NCBI RefSeq assembly: GCF_900116565.1
Contig: NZ_FPCJ01000001.1
Location: 1,178,001 to 1,242,000 of the forward strand
Direction of reading: 5' to 3'
Source: Thermoflavifilum thermophilum
GTDB taxonomy: Bacteria > Bacteroidota > Bacteroidia > Chitinophagales > Chitinophagaceae
DNA: 64,000 nt
Shown here: positions 34,215 through 43,473 of the stretch, piece by piece
Position numbering within the stretch: the stretch's first letter is position 1
Layout of the letters: each line of letters begins with the position of its first letter
Made by a program: the position numbers and the translations under genes
Notes under the pieces: model-generated
The model's database searches: none
Told to the model about the DNA's origin: nothing
Seen by the model: only the letters and a program-made list of their open reading frames with translations

Positions 34215-35072
34215 TCATTCCAGACCGGACGAACTGCGTCTAAGCTCCCATATCTTCACATCCACCAAAAAGCGAAACCAAAAGCCCTGTAGAACATGGA
34301 ATATCAATCCCTCCTTGCCATCTAAAAAACCCAATCGAATCACATATCGATAAAAGAAATACACAAACGGACGAAGGAAAAGGGGGAAACAATAATATAA
34401 ATCCCGAAAAGCTCTTCTTTTTTCAATCGGATTACCAGCTGGATTCCCTCTAATTAACTCGTGATTTTTCCGACTTTTTTGTTTTTCAGTGATAAATCTC
34501 GCTTCTAAAGTTGACCATTGATTATGTCGTGCAATAAATCTCGAAATGGAATCTGTAATGATATCTTCTATATCTCCTTTAACCTTAATCAGTTTACCAG
34601 TGACAACAAAATGCTGATCATAAAGTTTGTCTTCACATCTACCAAATCCTTTTTTGAAAAGGCAGGAATGATAAGTAGGATAATGCCCACCATAACGAAT
34701 CCACCTACCCAAAAAAATAGTTCTTCGACTGATCAAAAATCCACTTACCTCATCGGGAATGCCCTCTTGAAACAATCTTAATAACTCAGTTTCCAACTCT
34801 TCTGTGATTCTGTGATCTGCATCCAGATTAAATATCCAATTATTATGAATCGGTAAATTATCTAAAGCCCAATTTCTCTGCGAAGCATAATTTTCAAATT
34901 CATGATAAAAAATACAGTCAGTGTAATTTTTTGCAATCTCAATTGTTTTGTCCGTAGACCCAGAATCCACGATCATAATTTCATCACAAAGATGAAATAC
35001 ACTTTTCAAACAGTTTTCTATGTTATTTTCTTCATTGAAGGTGAGTATAATACAGGTAATTGGCAACTTCAT
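34215..35072 (-). CDS. GT2 family glycosyltransferase (LPS core/EPS type)
   Basis: 285 residues, AT-rich compared with neighbours. The GT-A fold shows ITCIILTFNEENNIENCL, DEIMIVDSGSTDKTIEIA, the SQRNWALDNLP phrase and the metal motif NLDADHR. The C-terminal half contains a Tyr/Phe-rich amphipathic stretch (FPLFLRPFVYFFYRYVIR), as in WaaE/KdtX-like enzymes that work at the membrane. It likely adds one residue of the repeat unit. The low GC and Ile/Asn/Lys-rich coding suggest a different origin from the GC-richer carbamoyltransferase next to it. Confidence 0.9.
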   Translation of the reverse strand: MKLPITCIILTFNEENNIENCLKSVFHLCDEIMIVDSGSTDKTIEIAKNYTDCIFYHEFENYASQRNWALDNLPIHNNWIFNLDADHRITEELETELLRLFQEGIPDEVSGFLISRRTIFLGRWIRYGGHYPTYHSCLFKKGFGRCEDKLYDQHFVVTGKLIKVKGDIEDIITDSISRFIARHNQWSTLEARFITEKQKSRKNHELIRGNPAGNPIEKRRAFRDLYYCFPLFLRPFVYFFYRYVIRLGFLDGKEGLIFHVLQGFWFRFLVDVKIWELRRSSSGLE

Positions 35073-35490
35073 ACATTCCTTGAATATTCTTTCTTTAAAA
35101 ACTGTCCACCTATCATTACTGTTTATGTATCTTTATTTTATTTACTTCAGCTCACCTTTATTTTATCGAACTATCCTAATTTTTGAATATTCCAGCTCAT
35201 TTGTAGTGAGCATGATGGAGATTATTGAACCCTTTTTATTCATACCATATCTTGTGTATATACTGATTTCATTTAGATAGTGATCAGCTGCTTCCCGCCA
35301 TTTCTCTCCACCGGTGAGCGGAGAGGCCTGCCTGCCAACAGGCAGGAATCCCATGTAGCCTGGGAGATGCTTTACCGCACGAAAGATAAAAACAGGGGCT
35401 TACGTTAGAATAATGGAAGTTGTTTTAGTTTTCTACCATTCATCTCACCTAAATCGCTTATACCTGCCTCATAAAACAACTTTAGTAATT
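35073..35490. other. 418-bp AT-rich gap with one degenerate hairpin repeat
   Basis: No gene is supported here. From 35299 to 35380 is a decayed family member (GAGCGGAGAGG, palindrome as CCTGCCTGCCAACAGGCAGG, CCCATGTAGCCTGGGAG, then a broken second hairpin). The rest is AT-rich sequence without a clear promoter or terminator. Confidence 0.7.
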
Positions 35491-36114
35491 TTAAATTCTT
35501 CCTTTTACAACCAAACTTTTCCATAAAAAGGGCATTCTTCCTGCTCCTGCAAATTCAATATCTTGAAAGCCATTCAATATTAAAAGTTTCCTTAGGGTAT
35601 CCTTTGACCAGAACTTAATATGACCCCCAGTCCAAAATGGATCTAAATGGGCATCCCATTTATTTGCTAACGATAAACATAGATTCTTTAAATACCCATG
35701 ATACGGAGTGGATATAATAATTGATCCGCCTGAGGCAGATGATAAAATGTGTTTGCAGAATTGGATAAAAGATACAGGGTCATATAAATGTTCAATAACC
35801 TCAGTGGAAATAATTGTATCAAATTTTATATCACGAATCTCTTCAGGTAAACACGACTCATGTACATTTTGCAAAAAAAATCGTTTAGGATACAATTGTT
35901 TCGCAATTGCAATACCACTGCGAGAGGCATCGATGCCATAAACATCATATCCTTCCTTCAACAATTCCATAGCAAAGGCCCCATTTCCACATCCTATATC
36001 GAGAATGGTTTTTGCTTTCACTTTTTTCAAAAAATTCAAAACAGGATTTCTTAAGTATTTATGTACTTCTCCCAGATGTGAATCAAAATAGGGATATTCC
36101 GTGTAGGATTCCAT
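35491..36114 (-). CDS. class I SAM-dependent methyltransferase (UbiG/Methyltransf_11-like)
   Basis: 207 residues. The Rossmann motif I is ILDIGCGNGAFAMELL (residues about 36-51), followed by motif II acidic end YGIDASRSGI, and post-motif FDTIISTEVIEHLYDP. The C-terminus (FWSKDTLRKLLILNGFQDIEFAGAGR) matches small-molecule methyltransferases that act on sugars, lipids or quinones. In this locus it may methylate a repeat-unit sugar or terminate the chain, but that is inference. AT-rich; 11 bp downstream of the next GT4 gene on the same strand. Confidence 0.88.
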   Translation of the reverse strand: MESYTEYPYFDSHLGEVHKYLRNPVLNFLKKVKAKTILDIGCGNGAFAMELLKEGYDVYGIDASRSGIAIAKQLYPKRFFLQNVHESCLPEEIRDIKFDTIISTEVIEHLYDPVSFIQFCKHILSSASGGSIIISTPYHGYLKNLCLSLANKWDAHLDPFWTGGHIKFWSKDTLRKLLILNGFQDIEFAGAGRMPFLWKSLVVKGRI

Positions 36115-36125
36115 AAATTAGGGTT

Positions 36126-37343
36126 TTATGTTTTTATTCTTTTATGCACATGTAAGTTGATTATTTTTTCATATTCCCTTTTCATCTGACATGCTACATT
36201 ACGGATTTCATATTTTTCTTTGACCAAATCACGACCTCGCTGGGATAATTGTGCACGCAGGGCTGGTTGAGAAACAATCTGCAGCATGGCTTCCCGCAAA
36301 TCAGAAATATGCAAGCGGTGAACGATGCCCGCTTGCCGGGCTGCAATTTCGCTATGAATCCCCACCTGATCCGACACAATCACCGGACATCCGCAGGCCA
36401 TGGCTTCTACTACCGACATGGCAAAATTTTCACTGTAAGAAGGCAATACAAACATATCCGCATGTTGATACAATGCCCACTTCGCATCACCCGAAACTTC
36501 ACCCGTAAAAATGACCCGCTCTCTTAGTCCATATTGTTGCACCAACTGGCGTACCCATTCGGCATCATCGGTATGCGTATTGCCGGCAATCACCAGCACA
36601 TGTGGAATCTGTTCTTGCAGTTGCGCAAAAGCCGGAATGAGCAAGTCAAATCCTTTTATTCGATGCAGCCGACCTAAGATCAGCACATAAGGCCTGTTGT
36701 CGGGAATATGCATGACATGAAGCATCGCACGAGCATAGGTCTTTTCACAAGGACTTACATCCATACCATTGGGCACTACCACAGCAGGTACATGAAGCTT
36801 TAACCATTGTAAAGTTTTGGTTTTTTCATCTTCACTGGTAAAATGCACAGCTGCGGCCCGTTGCAATACTTTTTTCCCAATGAGATAATAGACCATTTGC
36901 TTTTTGCGAAATGATTTCAGGCGCATCGCAAAAGGATACAACGTCCCGCGAAAACTGATGATATAAGGAATCTGATACCGATATGCCATCAGGGCACCCA
37001 TCCACGATGGATAATTCCACAACGCCGTAATATGCACCAGATCATAATTGCGCATGCAGGCCTTCAACACAGGGATCAATGATCGACAAAAGGTGAAATG
37101 CACATATCCGATATAGGGCAAATACCTCACGCGCACGCCATCAACCAGGTACCAATCGTTTTCCTGCACGTATGAATCAACTGCTGAGCTCCTGTTGCAT
37201 TCTGCCAATCCAGCCCATGTTGTAATTACATCCACCTGCACATGCTGATCAACCAATGCCCGGTTTAACTGGTGCACGGAAAACACCGGCCCACCAAACT
37301 CCTGAGCCGGATAGTAAGAAGGGGAAATGTGAAGGATACGCAT
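36126..37343 (-). CDS. GT4 family glycosyltransferase
   Basis: 405 residues from the ATG at 37343 (MRILHISPSYYPAQEFGGPV), which places the canonical Gly-rich acceptor loop at the N-terminus; a longer frame to 37424 overlaps the upstream gene. The GT-B fold shows DLVHITALWNYPSW, the donor domain start VLILGRLHRIKGFDLLI, and the E-x7-E type motif in PSYSENFAMSVVEAMACGCPVIVSD. It transfers a nucleotide-activated sugar to the lipid-linked intermediate. Only 5 bp separate it from the Wzy-like gene upstream. Confidence 0.92.
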   Translation of the reverse strand: MRILHISPSYYPAQEFGGPVFSVHQLNRALVDQHVQVDVITTWAGLAECNRSSAVDSYVQENDWYLVDGVRVRYLPYIGYVHFTFCRSLIPVLKACMRNYDLVHITALWNYPSWMGALMAYRYQIPYIISFRGTLYPFAMRLKSFRKKQMVYYLIGKKVLQRAAAVHFTSEDEKTKTLQWLKLHVPAVVVPNGMDVSPCEKTYARAMLHVMHIPDNRPYVLILGRLHRIKGFDLLIPAFAQLQEQIPHVLVIAGNTHTDDAEWVRQLVQQYGLRERVIFTGEVSGDAKWALYQHADMFVLPSYSENFAMSVVEAMACGCPVIVSDQVGIHSEIAARQAGIVHRLHISDLREAMLQIVSQPALRAQLSQRGRDLVKEKYEIRNVACQMKREYEKIINLHVHKRIKT

Positions 37344-37348
37344 GAGCT

Positions 37349-38815
37349 TTATACGGCTACCTGAATGAGAGAATACTGTACTTGCCTCTTCCAGAAACGA
37401 AGCACAACAGGTAACAGCAACCATTTCAACAAAAACAATGTTACCGTCATGGTATATAAACTTCCCAACACGCCAATGGCATCGGTTTCAAACAAATAAA
37501 ACCTTTTCAAAAAAATGGTCAACACCATAATATTCACAGCCAGAGAAGAAGACAAATGCATCACAAAATACCGATAAACCCATCCGATCAACATCCACAA
37601 AATAATTAAAGAAAAAAGGATTCCTACCGGTCCGAAATCAATGTAAAAATCCACGAAATAGCCCATCGAGATGGAGGTACCCTGTTGCACAGTTGCTACC
37701 TGTGCACCCGTATATAGATTGGTTTTACTTGAAGGATCGAGTATAGGTTTATGGGGATCCAGGATACGGGGCATTAATACAAATTCCAGATTTGAAAGCG
37801 TAAGCTTCCCTTGTTGATAGGGAATTTTTTCGGGTACCTGTTCCATGGCCATGCTAAAAAACTGCAGATATTGAACCCGATAAATGAAATTTTCAAATCC
37901 TTTATACAATTGGTGCGGTGTAAGTTGCGTAACCAGCATATACAGTTGTTGCATGGCCTCCTGCCGGCTTACCTTAATTACCTGCTGTTGCGTGCCCTGG
38001 CTCAGAAATTCCCGATAGGTACCCCGAACGGAAATCCAAACAATGCTCAGAAACAATACTACGGAACCACCTACCAGCAGAATAAGCAATCGAAAAAGAT
38101 TGACATACCGAATAAACATCAACAGCAGTAAACCCAGAACAATAAAAATGGATTTATATCCACCAAAGTAATTGAACAGCGATAAGCTAAAATGAATGGC
38201 ACATAGCAACATCAAACCCCATTTGGGTTGTTTTCGGACAACCACAATCCAGGCATATAGCAACAATACCATTTCGCGCAAATCAATGATCCAGAACAAA
38301 ATCTGTCCCACTGTCGGCAAGGTTACTGCCCAGCGAAACAGGGTTCCATTGATCAACGTCAACAACATATAGGTCCAAAAGATCCTCGAAGAAGAAAAAT
38401 GAGGAGCCTCACGAACAGCCTGCAGGATGTTTGCCCATGGTGTTTTTTGCAAAACCCGATGCAATACAATTGTCATGCATAATACACCTGTCATGCTCCA
38501 CCAGTAAGCCTCTCCGCCAGTATAGTAATATGTGTTCACCGACCATCCATAAAAGTTATTCCACACAATGAACATGAAAATCTGCAGCCAATGAATTAGT
38601 GCGATGAATAAAAAGACAGAAGGATAACCTTGCCTCCACAATAAACGTAGAATGATTGCAGCCGTCAGATAAGCATACAATTCTTCCAACGGGTTAATCG
38701 AAGTAAACATGCGATAGACCACAAACAGCACTCCTACCATCCACACACCCGGCGAGAGATATACCGGTTGGGATTGAAGGGATACCGTTTTGGGTGCATT
38801 GATTATCTGGCTCAT
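37349..38815 (-). CDS. Wzy-like O-antigen/exopolysaccharide polymerase (multi-pass membrane protein)
   Basis: 488 residues with about 11-12 hydrophobic segments and little recognisable motif content, as usual for Wzy. One large loop of about 100 residues lies between TM segments near residues 270-370 (RGTYREFLSQGTQQQV... to GTSISMGYFVDFYIDFGPVG), which fits the catalytic periplasmic loop of polymerases. The phrase YFVDFYIDFGPVGILFSL is typical of oligosaccharide repeat-unit polymerases. It would join flipped repeat units at the periplasmic face. Its context among glycosyltransferases and the Wzx gene supports the call, but specificity is unknown. Confidence 0.75.
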   Translation of the reverse strand: MSQIINAPKTVSLQSQPVYLSPGVWMVGVLFVVYRMFTSINPLEELYAYLTAAIILRLLWRQGYPSVFLFIALIHWLQIFMFIVWNNFYGWSVNTYYYTGGEAYWWSMTGVLCMTIVLHRVLQKTPWANILQAVREAPHFSSSRIFWTYMLLTLINGTLFRWAVTLPTVGQILFWIIDLREMVLLLYAWIVVVRKQPKWGLMLLCAIHFSLSLFNYFGGYKSIFIVLGLLLLMFIRYVNLFRLLILLVGGSVVLFLSIVWISVRGTYREFLSQGTQQQVIKVSRQEAMQQLYMLVTQLTPHQLYKGFENFIYRVQYLQFFSMAMEQVPEKIPYQQGKLTLSNLEFVLMPRILDPHKPILDPSSKTNLYTGAQVATVQQGTSISMGYFVDFYIDFGPVGILFSLIILWMLIGWVYRYFVMHLSSSLAVNIMVLTIFLKRFYLFETDAIGVLGSLYTMTVTLFLLKWLLLPVVLRFWKRQVQYSLIQVAV

Positions 38816-38901
38816 GCAATGGGTTATCTTCTGTTTGCTATTTCATTTGCTTTCATGCTTCTGGCATCAACCTGGTTTCACTATTCCGACGCCTCCCTTC
38901 C

Positions 38902-38974
38902 CGTCATTCCGAGCACCAGCGAGGCCTGCCTGCCGACAGGCAGGAATCTCATGCAGCCCGGGAGATCCTTCGCT
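38902..38974. repeat. truncated hairpin repeat copy
   Basis: Starts CGTCATTCCGAGCACCAGCG, palindrome with one mismatch (CCTGCCTGCCGACAGGCAGG), CTCATGCAGCCCGGGAG, and stops inside the second hairpin at CCTTCGCTT. The break falls 4 bp from the stop codon of the methyltransferase at 38978, so the repeat abuts that gene's 3' end. Confidence 0.85.
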
Positions 38975-38977
38975 TGT

Positions 38978-39571
38978 TTAGGCCTTTCTTCTCAAAACAG
39001 ACAATGAATCTATACTGTCAATCTCTTCAAACCTTTCATCCTTTGCAATCACCTCCCGATAATATTTATAGGTATCAAGTTTATGTGATACATCTTCGCC
39101 TTGCTTGCAATGCGTATCATGTAACGCAATATAACCTCCAATAGAAACTTTTTTTGAATAATTCAACCAATCAGCTTCTATCCCATTCCAGGTATGATCG
39201 CCATCTATAAATATAAAATCCAGATTTTCCGGAATCATAGAAGCAACGGCAGAACTTAAATCTTCAATCCAAATTACCTTGTTCATGAATCCATTTAATT
39301 GAATAGTATGACGAGCTATTAATTTAGACCAGCAGATACCCAATATCCCAGGGAAGAAAGGATCTATTGCGTACAATGTTCCTTTTTCGCTCATCGACAA
39401 CGCAATATTTAATGTATTCACACCCTCATATACTCCAATCTCTGCAGCCAGATTAGCTCCTTTGCTATACTGCTTAATCTTTTGTTGTTCTCTCCACGTT
39501 GTTTGTGTATGGGGCCTATCAAACCCTAATTTAATGCGCACATAGTGAACAAATGCCTTTCCCTTCATCAT
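38978..39571 (-). CDS. class I SAM-dependent methyltransferase (Methyltransf_24 type)
   Basis: 197 residues. The SAM fold is seen in NLAAEIGVYEGVNTLNIAL (motif I), TLYAIDPFFPG (acidic end of strand 2), and the metal/substrate segment LDFIFIDGDHTWNGIEADW, then GGYIALHDTHC. The IDGDH and HDTH phrases are characteristic of the CmcI/Methyltransf_24 group that methylates sugars and small molecules. It is low in GC. Its 3' end abuts a truncated hairpin repeat. A similar enzyme is encoded at 44881-45750. Confidence 0.87.
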   Translation of the reverse strand: MMKGKAFVHYVRIKLGFDRPHTQTTWREQQKIKQYSKGANLAAEIGVYEGVNTLNIALSMSEKGTLYAIDPFFPGILGICWSKLIARHTIQLNGFMNKVIWIEDLSSAVASMIPENLDFIFIDGDHTWNGIEADWLNYSKKVSIGGYIALHDTHCKQGEDVSHKLDTYKYYREVIAKDERFEEIDSIDSLSVLRRKA

Positions 39572-39625
39572 ATATTCACTACTTTTGGAATAGAACGTTA
39601 ATCTATCTTTAACAATAAAATTTTT

Positions 39626-40750
39626 TTAAAAGCTTTCTAATAATTTGAAAAATTCATGAATCATTTTTTGTTTTGTAAAACATTGCTCTACTTTTTTCCT
39701 TCCCTCTTCTCCCATTTTTTTTCTTAAATCCGGGTGTAGATAAATCTGTTCAATACATTGGGCAAGCTCTTCTGCATTGCCCGTATCGAATAAAAAACCA
39801 TTCTTCCCCTGTTCAATGATCTCCGGAAAACCACCACCATTGGAAGCAATAACGGGTATCCCACGAGCAAGTGCTTCCACAACGATAAGTCCAAAAGGCT
39901 CCTGAGGATAGGTAGTAGGAGCAATGAGCACATCGATACTTTGATATATCTTGTTCCGGTCCCTTTCATATCCTTTCCAGATCACTGCATCTTCAAGTTG
40001 CAACTCCTGAATTTGCTTTTTAAGCTGTTGCATGTAATCGTCATCGCCCGTTCCCCAGATTTCAAGCAAAGTGGCATAGCCCGCAGCCTTTAACTTACCC
40101 AATGCTGCTATGAGCACATGATGTCCCTTTCGAGGGATAATTTGCCCCACTATTCCCAGTCGCATGATTTCTTTCTTTTCTGTATTTCTCGGGTGAGGAT
40201 TGTTTTCTGATACATCTATTCCATTATATATTACAGAGACCTTTTTACCATCAATCCCGATGCTCATCAAATCTCTCCGAATAAAATCAGAAACAACATA
40301 ATACCTGGAAATTTTTCGATCTATTCTTGGCAAAATCCATCGAGCTTTCCAATCCGCTGATAACTGATCCTGTACTCTATACAGAATCTTACATTTTATA
40401 AATGGATACAACAAAAACAGATAGCGATATATATTGGTAAAAATAACATCAGGTTTAAACGTTCGATATATTTTCAAAAATTGTGTATAAGCACCAGGAA
40501 GATGAACAAGGCTATCTAATGTCCACGTGGGTTTTGTGATGTAAAACCACCCGAGTTTGATTTTCGAATAGCAAAAGATACCTGCAGTTTTCAACTCCTT
40601 TTCAAATTGCCCGTTGCTCCATCCGCTGATGATGATGTGCATCTGAAAATCGTCTGATGCGTGCAATGCTTTAATCAAAGTGAGCATATTGGTTTCAGCA
40701 CCAAATACATTAAATGAAGTGGGTATAACCAGGACTCGCTTAGGCTTCAT
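39626..40750 (-). CDS. GT4 family glycosyltransferase
   Basis: 374 residues. The acceptor domain has FGAETNMLTLIKALHASDDF; the donor domain begins LGIVGQIIPRKGHHVLIAAL and holds the nucleotide-sugar motif PTTYPQEPFGLIVVEALARGIPVIASNGGGFPE. The two-Glu spacing of retaining GT-B enzymes is intact. The gene is AT-rich and its start overlaps the end of the next upstream GT4 by 11 bp, indicating translational coupling. The sugar specificity is unknown. Confidence 0.92.
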   Translation of the reverse strand: MKPKRVLVIPTSFNVFGAETNMLTLIKALHASDDFQMHIIISGWSNGQFEKELKTAGIFCYSKIKLGWFYITKPTWTLDSLVHLPGAYTQFLKIYRTFKPDVIFTNIYRYLFLLYPFIKCKILYRVQDQLSADWKARWILPRIDRKISRYYVVSDFIRRDLMSIGIDGKKVSVIYNGIDVSENNPHPRNTEKKEIMRLGIVGQIIPRKGHHVLIAALGKLKAAGYATLLEIWGTGDDDYMQQLKKQIQELQLEDAVIWKGYERDRNKIYQSIDVLIAPTTYPQEPFGLIVVEALARGIPVIASNGGGFPEIIEQGKNGFLFDTGNAEELAQCIEQIYLHPDLRKKMGEEGRKKVEQCFTKQKMIHEFFKLLESF

Positions 40751-41948
40751 GGTATTCGGGGGTAATTTTTGCGATAATGTTTTGCAATTGGTTAAAAGAA
40801 AAATTTTGTATGTATTGATAAGCTTGCATTCCTATTTGCTGCAGTTGCTCGGGTATCTGCTGATGCATATCCACAACCTGCCGCAATATCTCTTTCAACT
40901 CATCCTTATTGCCTGCTTCAAAGATCCATCCGGTAACGCCTGGCTGAACCAGATCGGGTGCGCAGCCCACCCGATTGCTCACGATTATCGGCCGGCCGCA
41001 AGCCATGGCCTCATTCACAGCCAGTCCCCAGGTTTCGTTGTATGAAGAAGGCAGCACCATCACATCTCCCAACCGATACACCACTGGCATGCGGCTTTGG
41101 TTTTGAAAGGGGAGGAAATGCACATGGCTGCTGAGCCAACTATGTCCGCTCACCCGTTGTTTTAGTGCATGTTCCAGCTCCCCGTTGCCTACATACAACA
41201 GATGGGCATTTGTTGGCTGCAAGTCCTGAAAAGCCTGTAGCAACAACAGCGGATTTTTTTTGGGAATGAGCTTGCCCGCAAATAAAAACACACATGCCTC
41301 TCTGGATATGCTCAATTGTGCGCGCCAGGACATGGCTTGCGTTGCATATTCACCATCCGGATCGGCAAACCGTTCGTTGTCCACCGCATGTGGTGCGTAA
41401 ATAAGCTGACTTGCTTTTAATCCGTGTGCTAAAAAATAATCACGATTGTGCTGGCCTACATACAATGCGAAATCTATGTGCCGGTACACCCATCGCAGAA
41501 ACAGCCTGCGCATCAGCTTGCGCATACCCAGTTGTTCATCGATTAATGTGGAATCGCCACGAAAATAAATGGGTATCCGGTGTTTGAAAGTACGCATTAC
41601 CTGCAGATGACTCCAGTAATTCCATCCAAAAACCAGCAGTGCATCGGGCTTCCATTGTTCGATTGCGGGTATCAGGGATGGATTGCGAATGCCCATGAAA
41701 TGATGGCATCCCGGCTTGCGCGATACATTTGGAATAAAGGTGTAATCGTATCCTTCCAACAACGGAATATCCCAGGCTACTTCTTGCCGAAATCCGATAT
41801 CAAATATCCGGTGCTGCGTTTGCGACCAGGTGTAAAATACTTTCAGCTGCACGCCACTATGTTGACTCAACAACCGAAACAATGGTGCGTAATATTGAAT
41901 AGGATGGGTAATGACTACAGCCAATCGCCTACACATAGCTTTGTGCAT
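40740..41948 (-). CDS. GT4 family glycosyltransferase
   Basis: 402 residues from the ATG at 41948 (MHKAMCRRLAVVITHPIQYY); a start four codons later is possible, while the longer frame to 42056 runs into a repeat. The acceptor domain includes HPIQYYAPLFRLLSQ, the donor domain FLFAGKLIPKKNPLLLLQAF and LPSSYNETWGLAVNEAMACGRPIIVS. It is GC-richer than the downstream GT4 it overlaps by 11 bp. The gap upstream is filled by a hairpin repeat, separating it from the next GT gene. Confidence 0.92.
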   Translation of the reverse strand: MHKAMCRRLAVVITHPIQYYAPLFRLLSQHSGVQLKVFYTWSQTQHRIFDIGFRQEVAWDIPLLEGYDYTFIPNVSRKPGCHHFMGIRNPSLIPAIEQWKPDALLVFGWNYWSHLQVMRTFKHRIPIYFRGDSTLIDEQLGMRKLMRRLFLRWVYRHIDFALYVGQHNRDYFLAHGLKASQLIYAPHAVDNERFADPDGEYATQAMSWRAQLSISREACVFLFAGKLIPKKNPLLLLQAFQDLQPTNAHLLYVGNGELEHALKQRVSGHSWLSSHVHFLPFQNQSRMPVVYRLGDVMVLPSSYNETWGLAVNEAMACGRPIIVSNRVGCAPDLVQPGVTGWIFEAGNKDELKEILRQVVDMHQQIPEQLQQIGMQAYQYIQNFSFNQLQNIIAKITPEYHEA

Positions 41949-42017
41949 GATTGTTTTTTCAATAACGAGTGCCTGCATGGAATCCCATGCACCGTCGTCA
42001 TCCGACGCCTCCCTTCC

Positions 42018-42150
42018 CGTCATTCCGATCCGCCAGTTGGCGGAGAGGAATCTCATGCAGCGTCGTCATTCCGAGCACCAGCGATTCCTGCCTGCCGGCA
42101 GGCAGGAATCCCATGCAGCCCGGGAGATCCCTCGGCAGGCTCGGGACGAG
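42018..42150. repeat. double hairpin repeat copy; first unit lacks the 20-bp palindrome
   Basis: First unit (42018-42060): CGTCATTCCGA, a hairpin TCCGCCA-GT-TGGCGGA, then GAGG joined directly to AATCTCATGCAG without the palindrome. Second unit (from 42064): CGTCATTCCGAGCACCAGCG, ATTCCTGCCTGCCGGCAGG, CCCATGCAGCCCGGGAG and the hairpin TCCCTCGGCAGGCTCGGGA. It shows both forms side by side. Confidence 0.85.
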
Positions 42151-42189
42151 CGGAAGGGTTGCCCCGTGATGAACAGGAAATGCAATACA

Positions 42190-43473
42190 TTATGTCTTCC
42201 TTCGAAAAACTTCCTCCAAAGCTAACGCCAGTTGACGGGTCACTTCCCGGGCAGAATAGCGTTCAAACACGGTCCGATTTACCTGATTGGGATTAAACTG
42301 TCGAGCAAATGCCAAAAAATCAGCACAACTGCTTGCAAATTGCTGCTCAATCTGAGTCAAACCTGCTTCTCCATTAAAACCCAGTACTATGCCTGCACCG
42401 CTTTCCCGAATTACCTGCACAGCCGTGCTGGCTTGATGCAAAACCGCCAGGATTGGCTTTTTCGATAATATGGCCTGATATACTTTCGAAGGAGTATAAT
42501 GCGGTTCCGTGCCGCCCAAAATAAATATGCCATCTGCAGCCTGCAAATGTACCAGCACATCTAAGTAGGGGATGCGTGCAGGATATTCAAACACGCATTG
42601 CTGCCATAAGCCCCATTTTTCTGCGATGGGTCTGATCTGATAGCCTTGTGGATCATCGGGTGTTTTTCCAGTGCCGATAAAATGTATTTCAATCTGACGC
42701 CGAATGCTTTCGTCGTGCGCAATGCCAGCACAAACCCTTTCCAGTGGCTGAAATGCAGGGGGCCACATGACTCCCGCATACACCAGTTGAAATTTATCTT
42801 CCCGTTTATGAAACAAATAGGGCCTCGAATGCAGCGTTCCGATACATTCATGGTCATCTTGTTCACCACCTAAGGGCATAGCAGCCAGCACACAATTTTT
42901 TTGCAAATGAGGATTGCGACGAATAACGCCTTCGTAATATCCGAGCGCTACACCTGTAATCAAGGCAGCTTTTTTCACAGCAATAGGTTCCAGCACATGA
43001 GCTAATCGCAATGAGAACCAAGCTTTGGAAAACCATCGCAACGAATGAGAAGGTCGATAAATCCAGGGATCCATATAATCAATACCATAAGGAATGCCCG
43101 TAAACTCGTGCGCCAAACGGCCAATCAACGCCGCATAATTCGAGGGAATGGGAATGTACAAAAAGTCTATATGCTCCTTTCGAATCAGTTGAATGGCTTT
43201 TTGCAACATGGGTACAAACCCGCGGATCCCAATATCGCCCACAATCCGCAAGGGTTTCACGGGAATAGCCCTTACCTTTTCAATTTGCAAGTGCGAAGGC
43301 AATAATTTCACCAAATTCCAGTCGAGCTTTTCTTCATAATATTTTTCATGTACTGTGAGAATAATAGGCTGCCAGCCAAATGCCGGCAAATGATGGGCAA
43401 ACAAACGAGCACGATGCACACCTGCCAGATTGGAAGGCGGAAAATGAGGACTGATAATGAGAATTTTTCTCAT
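42190..43473 (-). CDS. glycosyltransferase (GT-B, GT4-like)
   Basis: 427 residues from the ATG at 43473, which overlaps the stop of the upstream gene as ATGA. The N-terminus ILIISPHFPPSNLAGVHRARLF is typical of GT4-like acceptor domains with an SNLAGVHR loop; the second half has FQLVYAGVMWPPAFQPLERV and a PSKVYQAILSKKPILAVL donor-site segment. The E-x7-E motif is less clear than in its neighbours, so it may be a divergent GT4. Part of the repeat-unit assembly line. Confidence 0.85.
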   Translation of the reverse strand: MRKILIISPHFPPSNLAGVHRARLFAHHLPAFGWQPIILTVHEKYYEEKLDWNLVKLLPSHLQIEKVRAIPVKPLRIVGDIGIRGFVPMLQKAIQLIRKEHIDFLYIPIPSNYAALIGRLAHEFTGIPYGIDYMDPWIYRPSHSLRWFSKAWFSLRLAHVLEPIAVKKAALITGVALGYYEGVIRRNPHLQKNCVLAAMPLGGEQDDHECIGTLHSRPYLFHKREDKFQLVYAGVMWPPAFQPLERVCAGIAHDESIRRQIEIHFIGTGKTPDDPQGYQIRPIAEKWGLWQQCVFEYPARIPYLDVLVHLQAADGIFILGGTEPHYTPSKVYQAILSKKPILAVLHQASTAVQVIRESGAGIVLGFNGEAGLTQIEQQFASSCADFLAFARQFNPNQVNRTVFERYSAREVTRQLALALEEVFRRKT

